A DNA stretch of 64,000 nucleotides from NCBI GenBank assembly GCA_024233005.1, contig JACKQE010000001.1, forward strand, positions 558,001 to 622,000, read 5' to 3'. The notes beneath the pieces were generated by a model that was not told the DNA's origin, ran no database searches, and was given only the letters and a program-made list of their open reading frames with translations. The stretch is from Akkermansiaceae bacterium. Lineage in GTDB: Bacteria; Verrucomicrobiota; Verrucomicrobiia; Verrucomicrobiales; DEV007. Of the stretch, positions 44,955-53,233 are shown piece after piece. How positions within the stretch are numbered: the first letter of the stretch is position 1; each line of letters opens with the position of its first letter. The translations under genes were made by a program, and so were the position numbers.

Positions 44955-47305
44955 GGATTCGAGGTGCTGGTCGGGGCAGGGGTCGGCGGCTGGGCGCCGG
45001 TTACGGCGATGGTGACGAGCAATTCGCGGATGCTGAACTGCGAACGCTCAAAGCTGGATTCCAAGGTGGCTAGGGTGCCGGATCCATAGGCCTGGGCTGG
45101 CTGCTTGAGGCAATGGTGGAAGAGTTGCTGGAGGAAGGCCCGGTGCGCGGAGGGGCTTTCCGCGGCGAATTCAGCGACATCCCGCGCCCCCTTGATCTGC
45201 AGCGTGTCCCCTTCATCCGTCTTGAAATCGCTTGCCGGATCAACCGGCTTGTCCTTGTCCTTGGTCCGCCAACGACCGATCCCGTCAAATTGTTCCAAGC
45301 TGAATCCGAGGGGGTTGATGGTCGTGTGGCAGGCCATGCAGGCGCTTGAGCGGGTCATTTCGGTAACCTTCTCCCGCATCGTGAGATGGGGGTCAAATTT
45401 GCTGTCTTCAAACTTGGTGGCCTTGGGAGGAGGATTTAGGGACATGCCGACAATGTTCCGCGTCAGGAAAACCCCGCGGTGGATGGGGGAGGTGTTGTTG
45501 TGGTAGGCGAACGCCGTGAGCAAAAACGGGTGGGTAATGACCCCGGAACGCTTTCGCGGATCGAGAACGACCCTCTGGAAGCCTGCCCCGGCCAGCTTCT
45601 GCCCGTCGCCATAGAGGGCTGCCAAGCGGGGATTCAAATACAGGTGGTCCGCGAGCAGCAGCTGGCGATAGTCAGAGGCTTCGCTCCAGACCACTTCATC
45701 GAGGAACAAATCCAGCGAGGTCCGCAGATCCGCGAGCAGGGCGTCATCGAAGTCGGGAAAGGCTTTGGAGTCTTTGGAAAGATCATGGCTTCGTTCCAAT
45801 TCGAGCCATTGTTCGAAAAACCCCCGCAACTTGGCCTTGGTGCGGGCGTGACTGAGCATGCGGCGCGCCTGGCTTTCGATTTGCTTCGCGGTGATCAACT
45901 CCCCTTTGCGGGCCGCCTCCAGCAGGCGTAGATCCGGAACTGAATCCCATAGAGCCAGGGCCAACCGCTGGGCCGTCTGCCAGGACGCATCCGAATGCTC
46001 CCGCGGCAAGGCGGGATAGAGGAAGTCCGGAGAAGTCAGAGCCAACAGGACGACCCGTTTCACTGCCGTTTCAGGGGTGCTGCTGGTTTGGAAAAAAGCG
46101 TCGACCCGGTGTTGGCGCTCAGCTTCAGTGAGCGGTCGGCGCAGGGCTCGCTCCGCCAATTGGGCGGCAAAGGCCTTGATTTTATTGGAGCGTTCCGGGT
46201 CCCCCGCCTTGGTCCCGGCCAGTTTGTCCAGATGGGAGACCACATAACTCGCCGCTTCTGTTGCCCCTGAAATGGCGGCTTCGAACCATTCCTTGGACAC
46301 CGAGGTGCCTCGTTCGTAGCCGACGCTGCGGTCGTCGGCCGGGAAAGGGGTGTCCACGACGAGGGTGTCGTGGGTTTCATCTGGAGCCAGATGGCGCTCG
46401 GGGATCGTTTCAAGCACTCCATAGGGCGGTTTCCAGAGGAGTTCGACGGCGCCTTTGGCTTCCTTGTATTTGAAAAAGTCGAGCCGCAGGGGATACGCGC
46501 GTCCCCCGAGGAGGTACACTTTCTCTTTTAATTCCCGGATTTCATTGTCCGGAGCCACCCAGCCATCGATGAGTTGTTTTCCTTCGGTGCCACGATCATT
46601 GACCCAGAGGAGGACCCCATTGCGTGTCCGGATAACGAATTCGTAGTCGCCCGTTTGGTCCGGGAGCAGCACTCCCTCCCAGCGGATCGAAAATTCATCA
46701 GCGGGCAGTTCTTTGGCCTCGGGGGTTGGAGGAGGATTCACGCCGAAATCGAAACGCACTCCGGCATCCCGTTGTTCGTACTTGTCTCGGCCCTCTTTTT
46801 CCTTTTGTCCGCCAAACCCTCGGGTGCCGAAATATCGACCCGTCAATCCCCGTTCGGGGCGAATTTCTTTGCCGTAGCCTCCGTAAAAGCCCCCGACCAG
46901 ATCCGCCACCGAAGTCCGAAACTGCGGCACGGTGAGCCTGACCAGTTCAACCCGGGCCGCGGCCTGTCTTGCCCTGTCATCCGCGGAGTAAAACGTGTGA
47001 AAAATGTATTCCGCCGCGGCGCGCGCATCGGCTCCGATGCAAGCATCCTCGTTGTCTTCCGGCATCGTGCGCTCAATCCGTCCCGCCAGCGAGTCCAGAT
47101 CGCGGTTGCCGCGGAGCGGTTTGGCTTTGTCCTCCACGCCCTGGCCTTTGTCTCCATGACACTCGAGACACAACTTGCGGTAAACGACCGCCCCGTGGGC
47201 GATGGGATCCTCGCCGCGGGCTGTCCGTGGAGCCGTGAAGCCATCCACCCAAAGCGGTAGCGTGAGGAGAACGAGAAACGTGAAGGAATGGCGTTCGAAT
47301 TTCAT
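44951..47305 (-). CDS. DUF1587/1592/1588/1585-type cytochrome with PA14 domain
   Basis: A 784-residue protein with a signal peptide (KFERHSFTFLVLLTLPLWVDG). It has a CxxCH heme site at C46, C49, H50 (KLCLECHGDKGQG), a DUF1587-like segment (VRLTVPQFRTSVADLVGGFY), then a PA14-like insertion from about residue 155 to 310 (GLTGRYFGTRGFGG, EFSIRWEGVLLPDQTGDYEFVIRT). DUF1592 and DUF1588 follow (VLLALTSPDFLY, DHLYLNPRLAALYG, HRGVFLTRNIVG), with a second CxxCH, CMACHTTINPLGFSLEQFDGIGR, and DUF1585 at the end. PA14 may bind carbohydrate. The ATG at 47305 is preferred over an upstream GTG at 47314. Function is not known. Confidence 0.92.
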   Translation of the reverse strand: MKFERHSFTFLVLLTLPLWVDGFTAPRTARGEDPIAHGAVVYRKLCLECHGDKGQGVEDKAKPLRGNRDLDSLAGRIERTMPEDNEDACIGADARAAAEYIFHTFYSADDRARQAAARVELVRLTVPQFRTSVADLVGGFYGGYGKEIRPERGLTGRYFGTRGFGGQKEKEGRDKYEQRDAGVRFDFGVNPPPTPEAKELPADEFSIRWEGVLLPDQTGDYEFVIRTRNGVLLWVNDRGTEGKQLIDGWVAPDNEIRELKEKVYLLGGRAYPLRLDFFKYKEAKGAVELLWKPPYGVLETIPERHLAPDETHDTLVVDTPFPADDRSVGYERGTSVSKEWFEAAISGATEAASYVVSHLDKLAGTKAGDPERSNKIKAFAAQLAERALRRPLTEAERQHRVDAFFQTSSTPETAVKRVVLLALTSPDFLYPALPREHSDASWQTAQRLALALWDSVPDLRLLEAARKGELITAKQIESQARRMLSHARTKAKLRGFFEQWLELERSHDLSKDSKAFPDFDDALLADLRTSLDLFLDEVVWSEASDYRQLLLADHLYLNPRLAALYGDGQKLAGAGFQRVVLDPRKRSGVITHPFLLTAFAYHNNTSPIHRGVFLTRNIVGMSLNPPPKATKFEDSKFDPHLTMREKVTEMTRSSACMACHTTINPLGFSLEQFDGIGRWRTKDKDKPVDPASDFKTDEGDTLQIKGARDVAEFAAESPSAHRAFLQQLFHHCLKQPAQAYGSGTLATLESSFERSQFSIRELLVTIAVTGAQPPTPAPTSTSNP

Positions 47306-47438
47306 CGGGGACACTCGAAACTACGTCGTCTGGCACTGCTTTGCTTTTCCGCATCCACGTACCGCCGGCTGGCATGGCAGTTGCCAGGTGATGAAACTTG
47401 TTGGGGACATCATTTTTTGTTCTCCCGGCCGGGTTTCC

Positions 47439-47468
47439 TTGACGGAACATGGCAATAACTGGTAGTCT
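47439..47468 (+). promoter_or_regulatory. Possible weak sigma70-type promoter before the prepilin-like gene
   Basis: TTGACG at 47439-47444 and TAGTCT at 47463-47468 are 18 bases apart, upstream of the ATG at 47484. The -10 is poor, and the predicted start of transcription would lie only a few bases before that ATG. It could also serve the in-frame start at 47520. Confidence 0.3.
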
Positions 47469-47483
47469 GATGTCTAGCAAGGT

Positions 47484-48281
47484 ATGAAAAATTATAAATC
47501 TACGGCTGGCGGAAGGGCGATGAATCGCGGGATGACTTTGGTGGAGATCATGGTCGTGGTCCTGATTTTGGTGCTGCTCATGAGCATCGCGTATCCTGCC
47601 GTGACCAAAATCATCAACAAGGGCTACGAAACGACGACGATCGCCAACATGAAGGCCATGACCAACGCGACCATTTCCTGGGCGGCGGATCATGGGGACA
47701 AGCTCCCTTCCCCTCAATATAAAGGTGGAACCGATTTGCCCGATTACTGGGACTTGGTGGGCGGTAGCGGCCTGTGGCTCGACGGGGTCATTTTCGCCCA
47801 GGTGTATATCGGGAATGATGATCCCGACAAGGAACAGGCGGCTTTCCAGTCCTTCAAATCCAAAGGTGGCACCGGGCAAGCGGAGCAGGGTGACCATCTG
47901 GTGGGAACCATTTTCGAAAACATGGCCTCGGTCAAGCGGCGCCCCCAGGACCGGAACTGGTATCATCATTCCTATGCGATGAATGCCAACCTCAAGCCCG
48001 ACGAAATCAGCAAGGGTGATTTCATGACCGAAAAGTCCCGGGGGAAATTCATCGCCCCGTCCGCCATGCTCTACATTGATTGCGAGGATCAGAACACCGT
48101 CATGGCGGGCGATGTGCAAAAAATCAGAGATGCGGGGGAAATCCGCTACGAAGAAGACCGGGTCATCGCCGCCTTTCTGGATGGCAATGTCTCGAAGCTC
48201 GCGGGTAGCGAAATACCTAACAATGACAATTCGACACGCGAGGGGAGTTTGTTCTGGCGAGGTGTTCAACTGGAGAAGTGA
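47484..48281 (+). CDS. Type IV prepilin/pseudopilin-like protein
   Basis: A 265-residue protein. The N-terminal leader ends in MNRG before MTLVEIMVVVLILVLLMSIAYPAV, so the prepilin peptidase site G^MTLVE is present (Glu at +5) and the hydrophobic helix is typical of GspG/PilA-like proteins. The C-terminal region, without Cys disulfide patterns seen in PilA, matches the larger pseudopilins common in Verrucomicrobia and Planctomycetes, which often occur as many copies with unknown roles. The leader start could be 47484 or 47520, where GGAAGG stands just upstream of the latter. No secretion-machinery genes are nearby, so it is likely used with machinery encoded elsewhere. Confidence 0.88.
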   Translation: MKNYKSTAGGRAMNRGMTLVEIMVVVLILVLLMSIAYPAVTKIINKGYETTTIANMKAMTNATISWAADHGDKLPSPQYKGGTDLPDYWDLVGGSGLWLDGVIFAQVYIGNDDPDKEQAAFQSFKSKGGTGQAEQGDHLVGTIFENMASVKRRPQDRNWYHHSYAMNANLKPDEISKGDFMTEKSRGKFIAPSAMLYIDCEDQNTVMAGDVQKIRDAGEIRYEEDRVIAAFLDGNVSKLAGSEIPNNDNSTREGSLFWRGVQLEK

Positions 48282-48350
48282 GCCCGGGTTCTTCCCCGGT
48301 GCCTTTTCGGTCCTTGTTTTGTCACGTCCATTTTGGCGTTTTTTCACACC

Positions 48351-49025
48351 ATGCGTGATCATCGGGGCATCCCCTGTTTAGCTTTCAAGGGGTTGTTTCT
48401 CGTCCTCGCTCTTTTGTCGACAGGATGCCTTACGGGACGTGTCACTTCGACCTCCGACAAGGATTTTGTCTCCCACTTCAAAGGCTTCCGCTATTGCGGA
48501 GTCAAAGCCGTCAAGCAAAGCCGGCAGATCTCCTGCGGTGCCGCAGCCCTGGTCAGTGTCATGAATTATTGGCAGGAGGACGGGGCGAAGCCGTTCTCTG
48601 AGTCGGACGTGTGGGAGCGGTTTCCTCCCCAATCCAACCAAGGCTATCCAATTCTGCAGCTCAGGGACATCGCTTTCGACAACCACTTCACCGCGTTTGC
48701 TGTCTCCATGGACAAGAATCCCTGGCAACAGCTTGTGGCTCATCTGGGGGAGGGACGGCCGGTCATTGTGGCCGTGAGGCTGCCGCGCGGGCCTTATTTT
48801 GGCAAAAAACTGCCACTGGTGGAAACGCTCGACCGTCGCACGCTGCTTTCCTCGGGCAATGAATGGAAGTCCCACTATGTCGTGGTCATGGGCCATACCT
48901 ACCAGGAAGTCCTCCTGATGGACCCGCAGTATGGCATTGTCCGGGTAGGGCGCGATGAATTCCTCTCTTTTTGGAAGCCAGAAAAATACTCGGCCTTGGT
49001 TTGTTCCCCGGCGGAAGACTCCTGA
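48351..49025 (+). CDS. C39-like peptidase lipoprotein
   Basis: A 224-residue protein. A signal peptide ends in lipobox LSTGC at C26, so a membrane-anchored lipoprotein is expected. The papain-like C39-type core (Peptidase_C39_2) shows a conserved QxxxxxCG with C62 (KQSRQISCGAAALVSVMNYW), H175 in EWKSHYVVVMGH and D191 in LLMDPQYG. Such domains cleave peptides, often at GG leaders, but free-standing ones with lipoprotein signals have no assigned substrate. Start ATG at 48351; the open frame from 48333 adds only MAFFHT. The small secreted gene lies just downstream, so processing or chaperoning of that product is possible but unsupported. Confidence 0.85.
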   Translation: MRDHRGIPCLAFKGLFLVLALLSTGCLTGRVTSTSDKDFVSHFKGFRYCGVKAVKQSRQISCGAAALVSVMNYWQEDGAKPFSESDVWERFPPQSNQGYPILQLRDIAFDNHFTAFAVSMDKNPWQQLVAHLGEGRPVIVAVRLPRGPYFGKKLPLVETLDRRTLLSSGNEWKSHYVVVMGHTYQEVLLMDPQYGIVRVGRDEFLSFWKPEKYSALVCSPAEDS

Positions 49026-49070
49026 GAGGGTGTTTTTTCAAAATATTGCGACTCAAACAAAAGGAACCTG

Positions 49071-49098
49071 TTGACATATCACCAATTTTTTTGATAAT
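49071..49098 (+). promoter_or_regulatory. Sigma70-type promoter for the small membrane protein gene
   Basis: TTGACA at 49071-49076 is a perfect -35 hexamer and GATAAT at 49093-49098 matches five of six -10 bases with 16 bases between them. The predicted transcription start falls only about five bases before the ATG at 49110, so the mRNA would be nearly leaderless. This separates the gene from the C39 gene upstream. Confidence 0.7.
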
Positions 49099-49109
49099 CA
49101 CACCAGCTT

Positions 49110-49358
49110 ATGAAGAAACTCGTGGCAATGACATTGGCGGTAGCCGTTTTGGGCTTGAACATGGCCCAAGCGGGAGAGGTGAAGAAAAAACCTCTGAAGG
49201 TTGAGCAAGCTGCTGAACTGCAGCAGAAGCAGGAAAAGGACTATGAGGAAGTCAAAACCACGGAAGCCGGCATCAAGAACGGATACGGCCTCATGAACAT
49301 GGCGCTCATCATCGGGGTCGGTTATCTGGTATACGACCGGATCGAGAACAACGACTGA
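49110..49358 (+). CDS. Small exported membrane protein, unrecognised
   Basis: An 82-residue protein I do not recognise. It has a signal peptide (MKKLVAMTLAVAVLGLNMAQA), a Lys/Glu/Gln-rich central segment likely to be helical or coiled coil (LKVEQAAELQQKQEKDYEEV), and a short C-terminal hydrophobic stretch (LMNMALIIGVGYLVY) that could be a membrane tail. It has a promoter at 49071-49098 and a strong terminator at 49381-49418, so it is a monocistronic unit. A structural envelope or stress-related role is possible, but no function is assigned. The lack of a Shine-Dalgarno fits the near-leaderless transcript. Confidence 0.7.
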   Translation: MKKLVAMTLAVAVLGLNMAQAGEVKKKPLKVEQAAELQQKQEKDYEEVKTTEAGIKNGYGLMNMALIIGVGYLVYDRIENND

Positions 49359-49380
49359 GAAGTCTGTGCGAGATTTTTGG

Positions 49381-49418
49381 AAGCGGCTTCTTTCCGGCAA
49401 GGGAGGAAGCCGTTTTTT
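49381..49418 (+). terminator. Rho-independent terminator after the small membrane protein gene
   Basis: A 12-base-pair stem (two G-T pairs) pairs 49384-49395 with 49401-49412, with loop GGCAA, followed directly by six T at 49413-49418. The stem core is CGGCTTC and GAAGCCG. It starts 23 bases after the stop at 49358. It also overlaps the first codons of the open frame before 49435, which supports the later start for the next gene. Confidence 0.85.
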
Positions 49419-49434
49419 ATGCCTTGGAACCGCC

Positions 49435-50859
49435 ATGAAGCCACCTGATCAGCAGTTGCCTTTTTCGTTTGCCAGGTTCGTTGGGTCCCTGGTGCTGCTG
49501 GTGCCGGGCGGCTTGTTAGCCCAGCAACCCCGGGAGGCAGCGGCATCCAACGCTTTCAGAATCGAGATCACCACCAACCACACCGGAGGGCGCTATGCCG
49601 TCGGCGAACCGGCGACTTTTTCCATCCGGGCTTTTGATGGCACCCACCCTCTTGATACGGGGAGTGTGGACTGCAGTCTTTCGGCGGATGGTTACTCCGT
49701 TTTGGAAAGTTCCACTCTGGGGATCACCGGGCGGCCGTTGGAGATGCGTGGCCTGCTGGAAAAGCCGGGATTTCTGCGTTGCGAGGTCATCCTGCACGGG
49801 GCGGGTGAGCGGGAACTGGCAAAAGGAGTCGTGGCCGCAGCCTACGCCCCCGAAGAGATTCCGCCGAGCCGGTTCGTCCCCCCAGATTTCGATGCGTTTT
49901 GGGAGGAACAGCGGGACCGACTCGCCGAAGTTCCCTTGGAGGCGGAACTCCGCCCCATGACCCAGGGGGGGAATGAAAAGGCAGACGTGTTCGATCTGCG
50001 TGTGAAATGTCTTGGTGGGGCGCCTGTCTCCGGTTATTTGGCCCGTCCCAAACGCGCGGGCGCACGGTCCCTTCCGGCGGTCATTTGGACCCATGGCGCC
50101 GGTGTCCGCAGCGCTTCCTTGGAGCAGGCACTGCTCGGAGCGCGGGAAGGCTTTTTGTCCCTCGATCTGAATGCCCACGGCATCGCCAATGGCCAACCGG
50201 AGGCGTTTTACAAGGAACTGGAACTCGGTCCGCTCCAAGGCTACCCCGCGCAAGGCAGGGAAAACCGGGATGGGAGTTACTTCCGGGGCATGTATCTGCG
50301 CCTGATCCGGGCGGTGGATTTCATGGCCGCTCAGCCAGAATGGGATGGGAAGACCCTGGCGGTCGTAGGACACAGCCAAGGCGGCGGTCAAGCCCTCGCT
50401 GCCGGCGGGCTTGATCCGAGGGTCACTTTCATCGCTGCTGGGGTTCCGGCGATGTGTGACCATACGGGAATGATCCGGCGGCGCATCAGTGGCTGGCCCA
50501 AGTTGGTCCCGCTGCTGTCGGATGGAAAAGCGGAACCCATTGTGGCGGAGGTGTCTCGCTATTTTGACGCGGTGAATTTGGCCAGCCGGTGCCAGGCTGA
50601 AGCGCTCCTCAGCGTGGGATGGATCGACTCCACCTGCCCTCCCACCAGCGTTTATGCCGCATACAACCAACTCCGAGGGCCGAAGCAAATGCTGGATCGT
50701 CCCGCCATGGGCCATGCCGCGCCTCCCGACATTCAGACGGCTTTCCTCGAGGCCTTGAAGCGCCATGCCGCGCGGACTGAGGTGTCAACGCTCCCGGTGG
50801 GGCCGAAAAAAAATCCTCCGACGCTTCTCAAAGTCAAAACTTCAAAACCCAAGGTCTGA
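49435..50859 (+). CDS. Acetylxylan esterase-like protein (CE7/AXE1 family), exported
   Basis: A 474-residue protein. MKPPDQQLPFSFARFVGSLVLLVPGGLLAQQ at 49435 is a signal peptide. Residues about 35-130 are a beta-rich N-domain. The CE7 domain has SRFVPPDFDAFWEEQRDRLAEVPLEAEL, nucleophile Ser in VVGHSQGGGQAL, Asp in WIDSTCPP and His in MGHAAPPD. CE7 enzymes deacetylate xylooligosaccharides and cephalosporin C. The open frame from 49366 passes through the terminator, so 49435 is preferred. A xylan role agrees with the GH5/GH62 genes 12 kb away, but they are not adjacent. The DUF2752 gene starts four bases after its stop. Confidence 0.88.
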   Translation: MKPPDQQLPFSFARFVGSLVLLVPGGLLAQQPREAAASNAFRIEITTNHTGGRYAVGEPATFSIRAFDGTHPLDTGSVDCSLSADGYSVLESSTLGITGRPLEMRGLLEKPGFLRCEVILHGAGERELAKGVVAAAYAPEEIPPSRFVPPDFDAFWEEQRDRLAEVPLEAELRPMTQGGNEKADVFDLRVKCLGGAPVSGYLARPKRAGARSLPAVIWTHGAGVRSASLEQALLGAREGFLSLDLNAHGIANGQPEAFYKELELGPLQGYPAQGRENRDGSYFRGMYLRLIRAVDFMAAQPEWDGKTLAVVGHSQGGGQALAAGGLDPRVTFIAAGVPAMCDHTGMIRRRISGWPKLVPLLSDGKAEPIVAEVSRYFDAVNLASRCQAEALLSVGWIDSTCPPTSVYAAYNQLRGPKQMLDRPAMGHAAPPDIQTAFLEALKRHAARTEVSTLPVGPKKNPPTLLKVKTSKPKV

Positions 50860-50862
50860 CCC

Positions 50863-51300
50863 ATGTGGCTCCTGCAAAGGCTCAGTCGGCTGCATCCCCG
50901 GTTGGTGGCGCCGGGGGTATTGACCATCTTGTTTGCCGGCTTTCTGCTCGCGGGCCGTTTCTACGAGCGCTTGCCGCTGCAACCTCCCCGTTGCAGTCTC
51001 AGGGTGCTCACCGGGCTCCCCTGCATCGGATGTGGCGGAACCCGCTCCATGATCGCCCTGTCCCACGGGCGATGGCTCGAAGCCCTGGCATTCAATCCCC
51101 TGATCCTTCTCTGTGCCACGGCTTCTCCACTCTGGTTGGCATGGGCGGTTTGGCGCACCGCAACGGAAACAAACCATCCGGCGGTGGTCCGGTCGTCCGT
51201 TGGGTCGGCCTCCCGCTGGCGGGGTTTCTGGATCACCGGCGGGATTCTAGCGGTGGTGATCCTCGATTGGATCTACCTTTGGCGGTATTTGCCGTTGTGA
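50863..51300 (+). CDS. DUF2752 family membrane protein
   Basis: A 145-residue membrane protein with three likely helices. The DUF2752 signature is GLPCIGCGGTRSMIAL with C54 and C57, followed by GRWLEALAFNPLILLC. Function unknown; the Cys pair could bind metal. It starts four bases after the CE7 stop and is likely cotranscribed. The long Ala/Arg/Ser-rich loop before the last helix is not conserved in the family. Confidence 0.85.
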   Translation: MWLLQRLSRLHPRLVAPGVLTILFAGFLLAGRFYERLPLQPPRCSLRVLTGLPCIGCGGTRSMIALSHGRWLEALAFNPLILLCATASPLWLAWAVWRTATETNHPAVVRSSVGSASRWRGFWITGGILAVVILDWIYLWRYLPL

Positions 51301-51383
51301 GACCAGGAACTTCCGAGGGTTGCCTGAACGGGCTGTCCGATGGAACGGGACATTCAGGATGGAGGGGAATCAGTCCGCCCGGA

Positions 51384-51641
51384 TTAGGCATCGTCCCTTC
51401 CCTCAATCACTTGAAGGGGAACCTTGTGGAGGATTTTTTGCAATTGTTCCGGTGAATAATGGGCCAGCGTCTCTGCAAGCCCTTGGGAATACTGCCGGTA
51501 ATTGTCTCCATCAATCCGCGCGTCTCGTGCGATCGCAGTTTCCAGTTTCTGCCCACTGATCTGGGCGGACTCCTTGGGGGAGCGCATCGTAAGCACGCCG
51601 ATGATGAAAACAAGAATGATCCACAGAGGTCGGTAGTTCAT
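51384..51641 (-). CDS. Small single-pass membrane protein, unrecognised
   Basis: An 85-residue protein starting MNYRPLWIILVFIIGVLTMR at 51641, a signal anchor, followed by a polar helix-rich region (KLETAIARDARIDGDNY, RQYSQGLAETLAHYSPEQLQKIL). The frame is open from 51689 but the sequence before 51641 has no signal character. Codon use looks bacterial but the region around it is AT-richer. I do not recognise a family. It is divergent from nothing close by: the TIM-barrel gene lies downstream on the same strand's far side. Confidence 0.55.
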   Translation of the reverse strand: MNYRPLWIILVFIIGVLTMRSPKESAQISGQKLETAIARDARIDGDNYRQYSQGLAETLAHYSPEQLQKILHKVPLQVIEGRDDA

Positions 51642-51741
51642 GATTCTCATTTTATGAAAAATTTCCATAAATGCAAGAGCTAAAATCAAAATTTCACACC
51701 TATGGGAATTTCTTTTTGGGCAATTCTCATTTTTGATCGAA

Positions 51742-52668
51742 TCAGGAGGTGAGAAAATTTTCTAAGTACGCACGGGACCGGTTGATTTCTGCAGTGACTT
51801 GGCCGGCTGTTTCCAGGATGGGAATTCCCCGCGGGGTGGGGTGCATGAAGATTTCGGTGTATCCGGCATACCGGGTTTCTTGAAGCGCCTTCACGAGAAG
51901 TGAGAAATCAAGTTCTCCACGCCCCGGCATTTGCATCAGTTCCTCGCTCTTTGGCATTGGCTTCATGCATCCCATGCCATACTGCCAGGCATAAAAGACC
52001 TGCATTTTGGGTCCCAACTCGCGGATCAGCGCCGCCAGTTGAGGGGCATCCAACCCCAAATTTTCCAAATGGTAGGGAGCCAGAGCGATGCCGAGCCGGG
52101 GTGATGGCGACAACTCTGCCAGCCAGCGCAAGGAGTCCGCGCTGTCGATGAGATTGTTTCCATGATTTTCGATGGCGAGATTGATCCCTTTCTCCTCCGC
52201 AACTGCGAGGTGTGGTTTGAGTTTTTCACAAAAACTCCGCACTGCTTCTTTGAGTTCCGCTCCTTTTGCCTCCTTGGGACCATCTCCTCCCGTCACAATG
52301 GTGTCCCCGCCGAGTTTGGCGAGGAAGCGCATTTCGTCCTGAAGTTTGAAGGGACCAAGGTCATACCGGGTGGAGCATCCCAAGGTCACTCCGTGTTGAG
52401 TGAGGAGCGCCGCGAAGGCCTCGTGTCCCATTTCTTCAATCTGTTCCCGCTGGTTGCCATGCTTGCGGGGCCAGACGTCGATGGCTTTGGCACCAGTTTT
52501 GGGGACGTCGGGCAGGATGTCCCGGAGGGGAAGTTCCCCGTACATCGAGGACCCCACCAGGAAGCGGAAACGGAAATCTTCCGTCCCGGTAGCCTGAAGC
52601 ATCGTGGTCAGGGGCGCGACCGTAGCGGTCAGGAGTGCGGATTGTTGGAGAAAGTGGCGGCGTTTCAT
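51742..52668 (-). CDS. Sugar phosphate isomerase/epimerase-like TIM barrel, Tat-exported
   Basis: A 308-residue protein of the xylose isomerase-like (AP_endonuc_2) TIM-barrel group. It starts KRRHFLQQSALLTATVAPL, a Tat signal, so export of a folded metal enzyme is inferred. Typical barrel strands are INLAIENHGNNLIDS (a metal-ligand Glu), GIALAPYHLENLG and TEIFMHPTP. The family includes 3-keto sugar isomerases and inosose dehydratase-like enzymes, often exported in Verrucomicrobia; the substrate is unknown. The ATG at 52668 is preferred over a GTG at 52674. Confidence 0.83.
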   Translation of the reverse strand: MKRRHFLQQSALLTATVAPLTTMLQATGTEDFRFRFLVGSSMYGELPLRDILPDVPKTGAKAIDVWPRKHGNQREQIEEMGHEAFAALLTQHGVTLGCSTRYDLGPFKLQDEMRFLAKLGGDTIVTGGDGPKEAKGAELKEAVRSFCEKLKPHLAVAEEKGINLAIENHGNNLIDSADSLRWLAELSPSPRLGIALAPYHLENLGLDAPQLAALIRELGPKMQVFYAWQYGMGCMKPMPKSEELMQMPGRGELDFSLLVKALQETRYAGYTEIFMHPTPRGIPILETAGQVTAEINRSRAYLENFLTS

Positions 52669-52725
52669 CCCCACGTCATACCAGCAATTGCTCCTTAAGC
52701 CAAACCCGGATTGAGGAGGTCCGGA

Positions 52726-53181
52726 TCAGTCCCGGATTTCCCAGGTCACTTCAGTCTTCACCGAGTTGGCCAGGAAGCATTCCTTGTGGGCCTTTTCGTG
52801 AAGGGCTTCCAACTGCTCCGGACCGGGCAGTTTGGCGCCGGAAAAGACCACGCGGGGATGCAGTACGATACGGCTCAACCAAGGTCGTTTGTCCGGGCCC
52901 GGCTCCAACAGTCCAATGGGGGAGTCCTCGTACTGGTCCACCGTGTACCCTGACATGGAAGCCACCGCGAGGAAGGTCAGGAGGTGGCAACTGGCCAGTG
53001 AAGCAACGAAGGCTTCCTCGGGATCGACTCGGTCCTCGCTGCCTAGATACTTGACCGCGGCCGAGGCTTCCAGGCTCCGGCCGCTGCGCGGAAATGCCCA
53101 GTCATGGTCACGGGAAAACTCTTTGTAGGTGAAGCCGCGGTCTCCGCGGTTCCAAGTGAGGAGGGCTCGATGTTCTGACAT
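52726..53181 (-). CDS. OsmC-family protein
   Basis: A 151-residue OsmC/Ohr-family protein starting MSEHRALLTWNRGDRGFTYKEFSRDHDW at 53181. The two active Cys are visible in LASCHLLTFLAVA and HKECFLANSVKTEV, as in thiol peroxidases that reduce organic hydroperoxides. The VDPEEAFVASLASCH motif is the family signature. The open frame to 53349 lacks family character. It lies downstream of the membrane protein and M42 peptidase genes on the same strand, so the three may form one transcription unit. Confidence 0.88.
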   Translation of the reverse strand: MSEHRALLTWNRGDRGFTYKEFSRDHDWAFPRSGRSLEASAAVKYLGSEDRVDPEEAFVASLASCHLLTFLAVASMSGYTVDQYEDSPIGLLEPGPDKRPWLSRIVLHPRVVFSGAKLPGPEQLEALHEKAHKECFLANSVKTEVTWEIRD

Positions 53182-53233
53182 GGCCGGAGCATGCCCCAAG
53201 AGAAGGTCCGGCGCCAGCCAGAAAACCCCCTCC

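Noticed and set aside
48282..48310. A short CCGGG/CCCGG hairpin after the prepilin-like gene as a terminator
   Set aside because: The stem has only five base pairs and the following T-run is interrupted, so it falls short of the clear terminator at 49381-49418.
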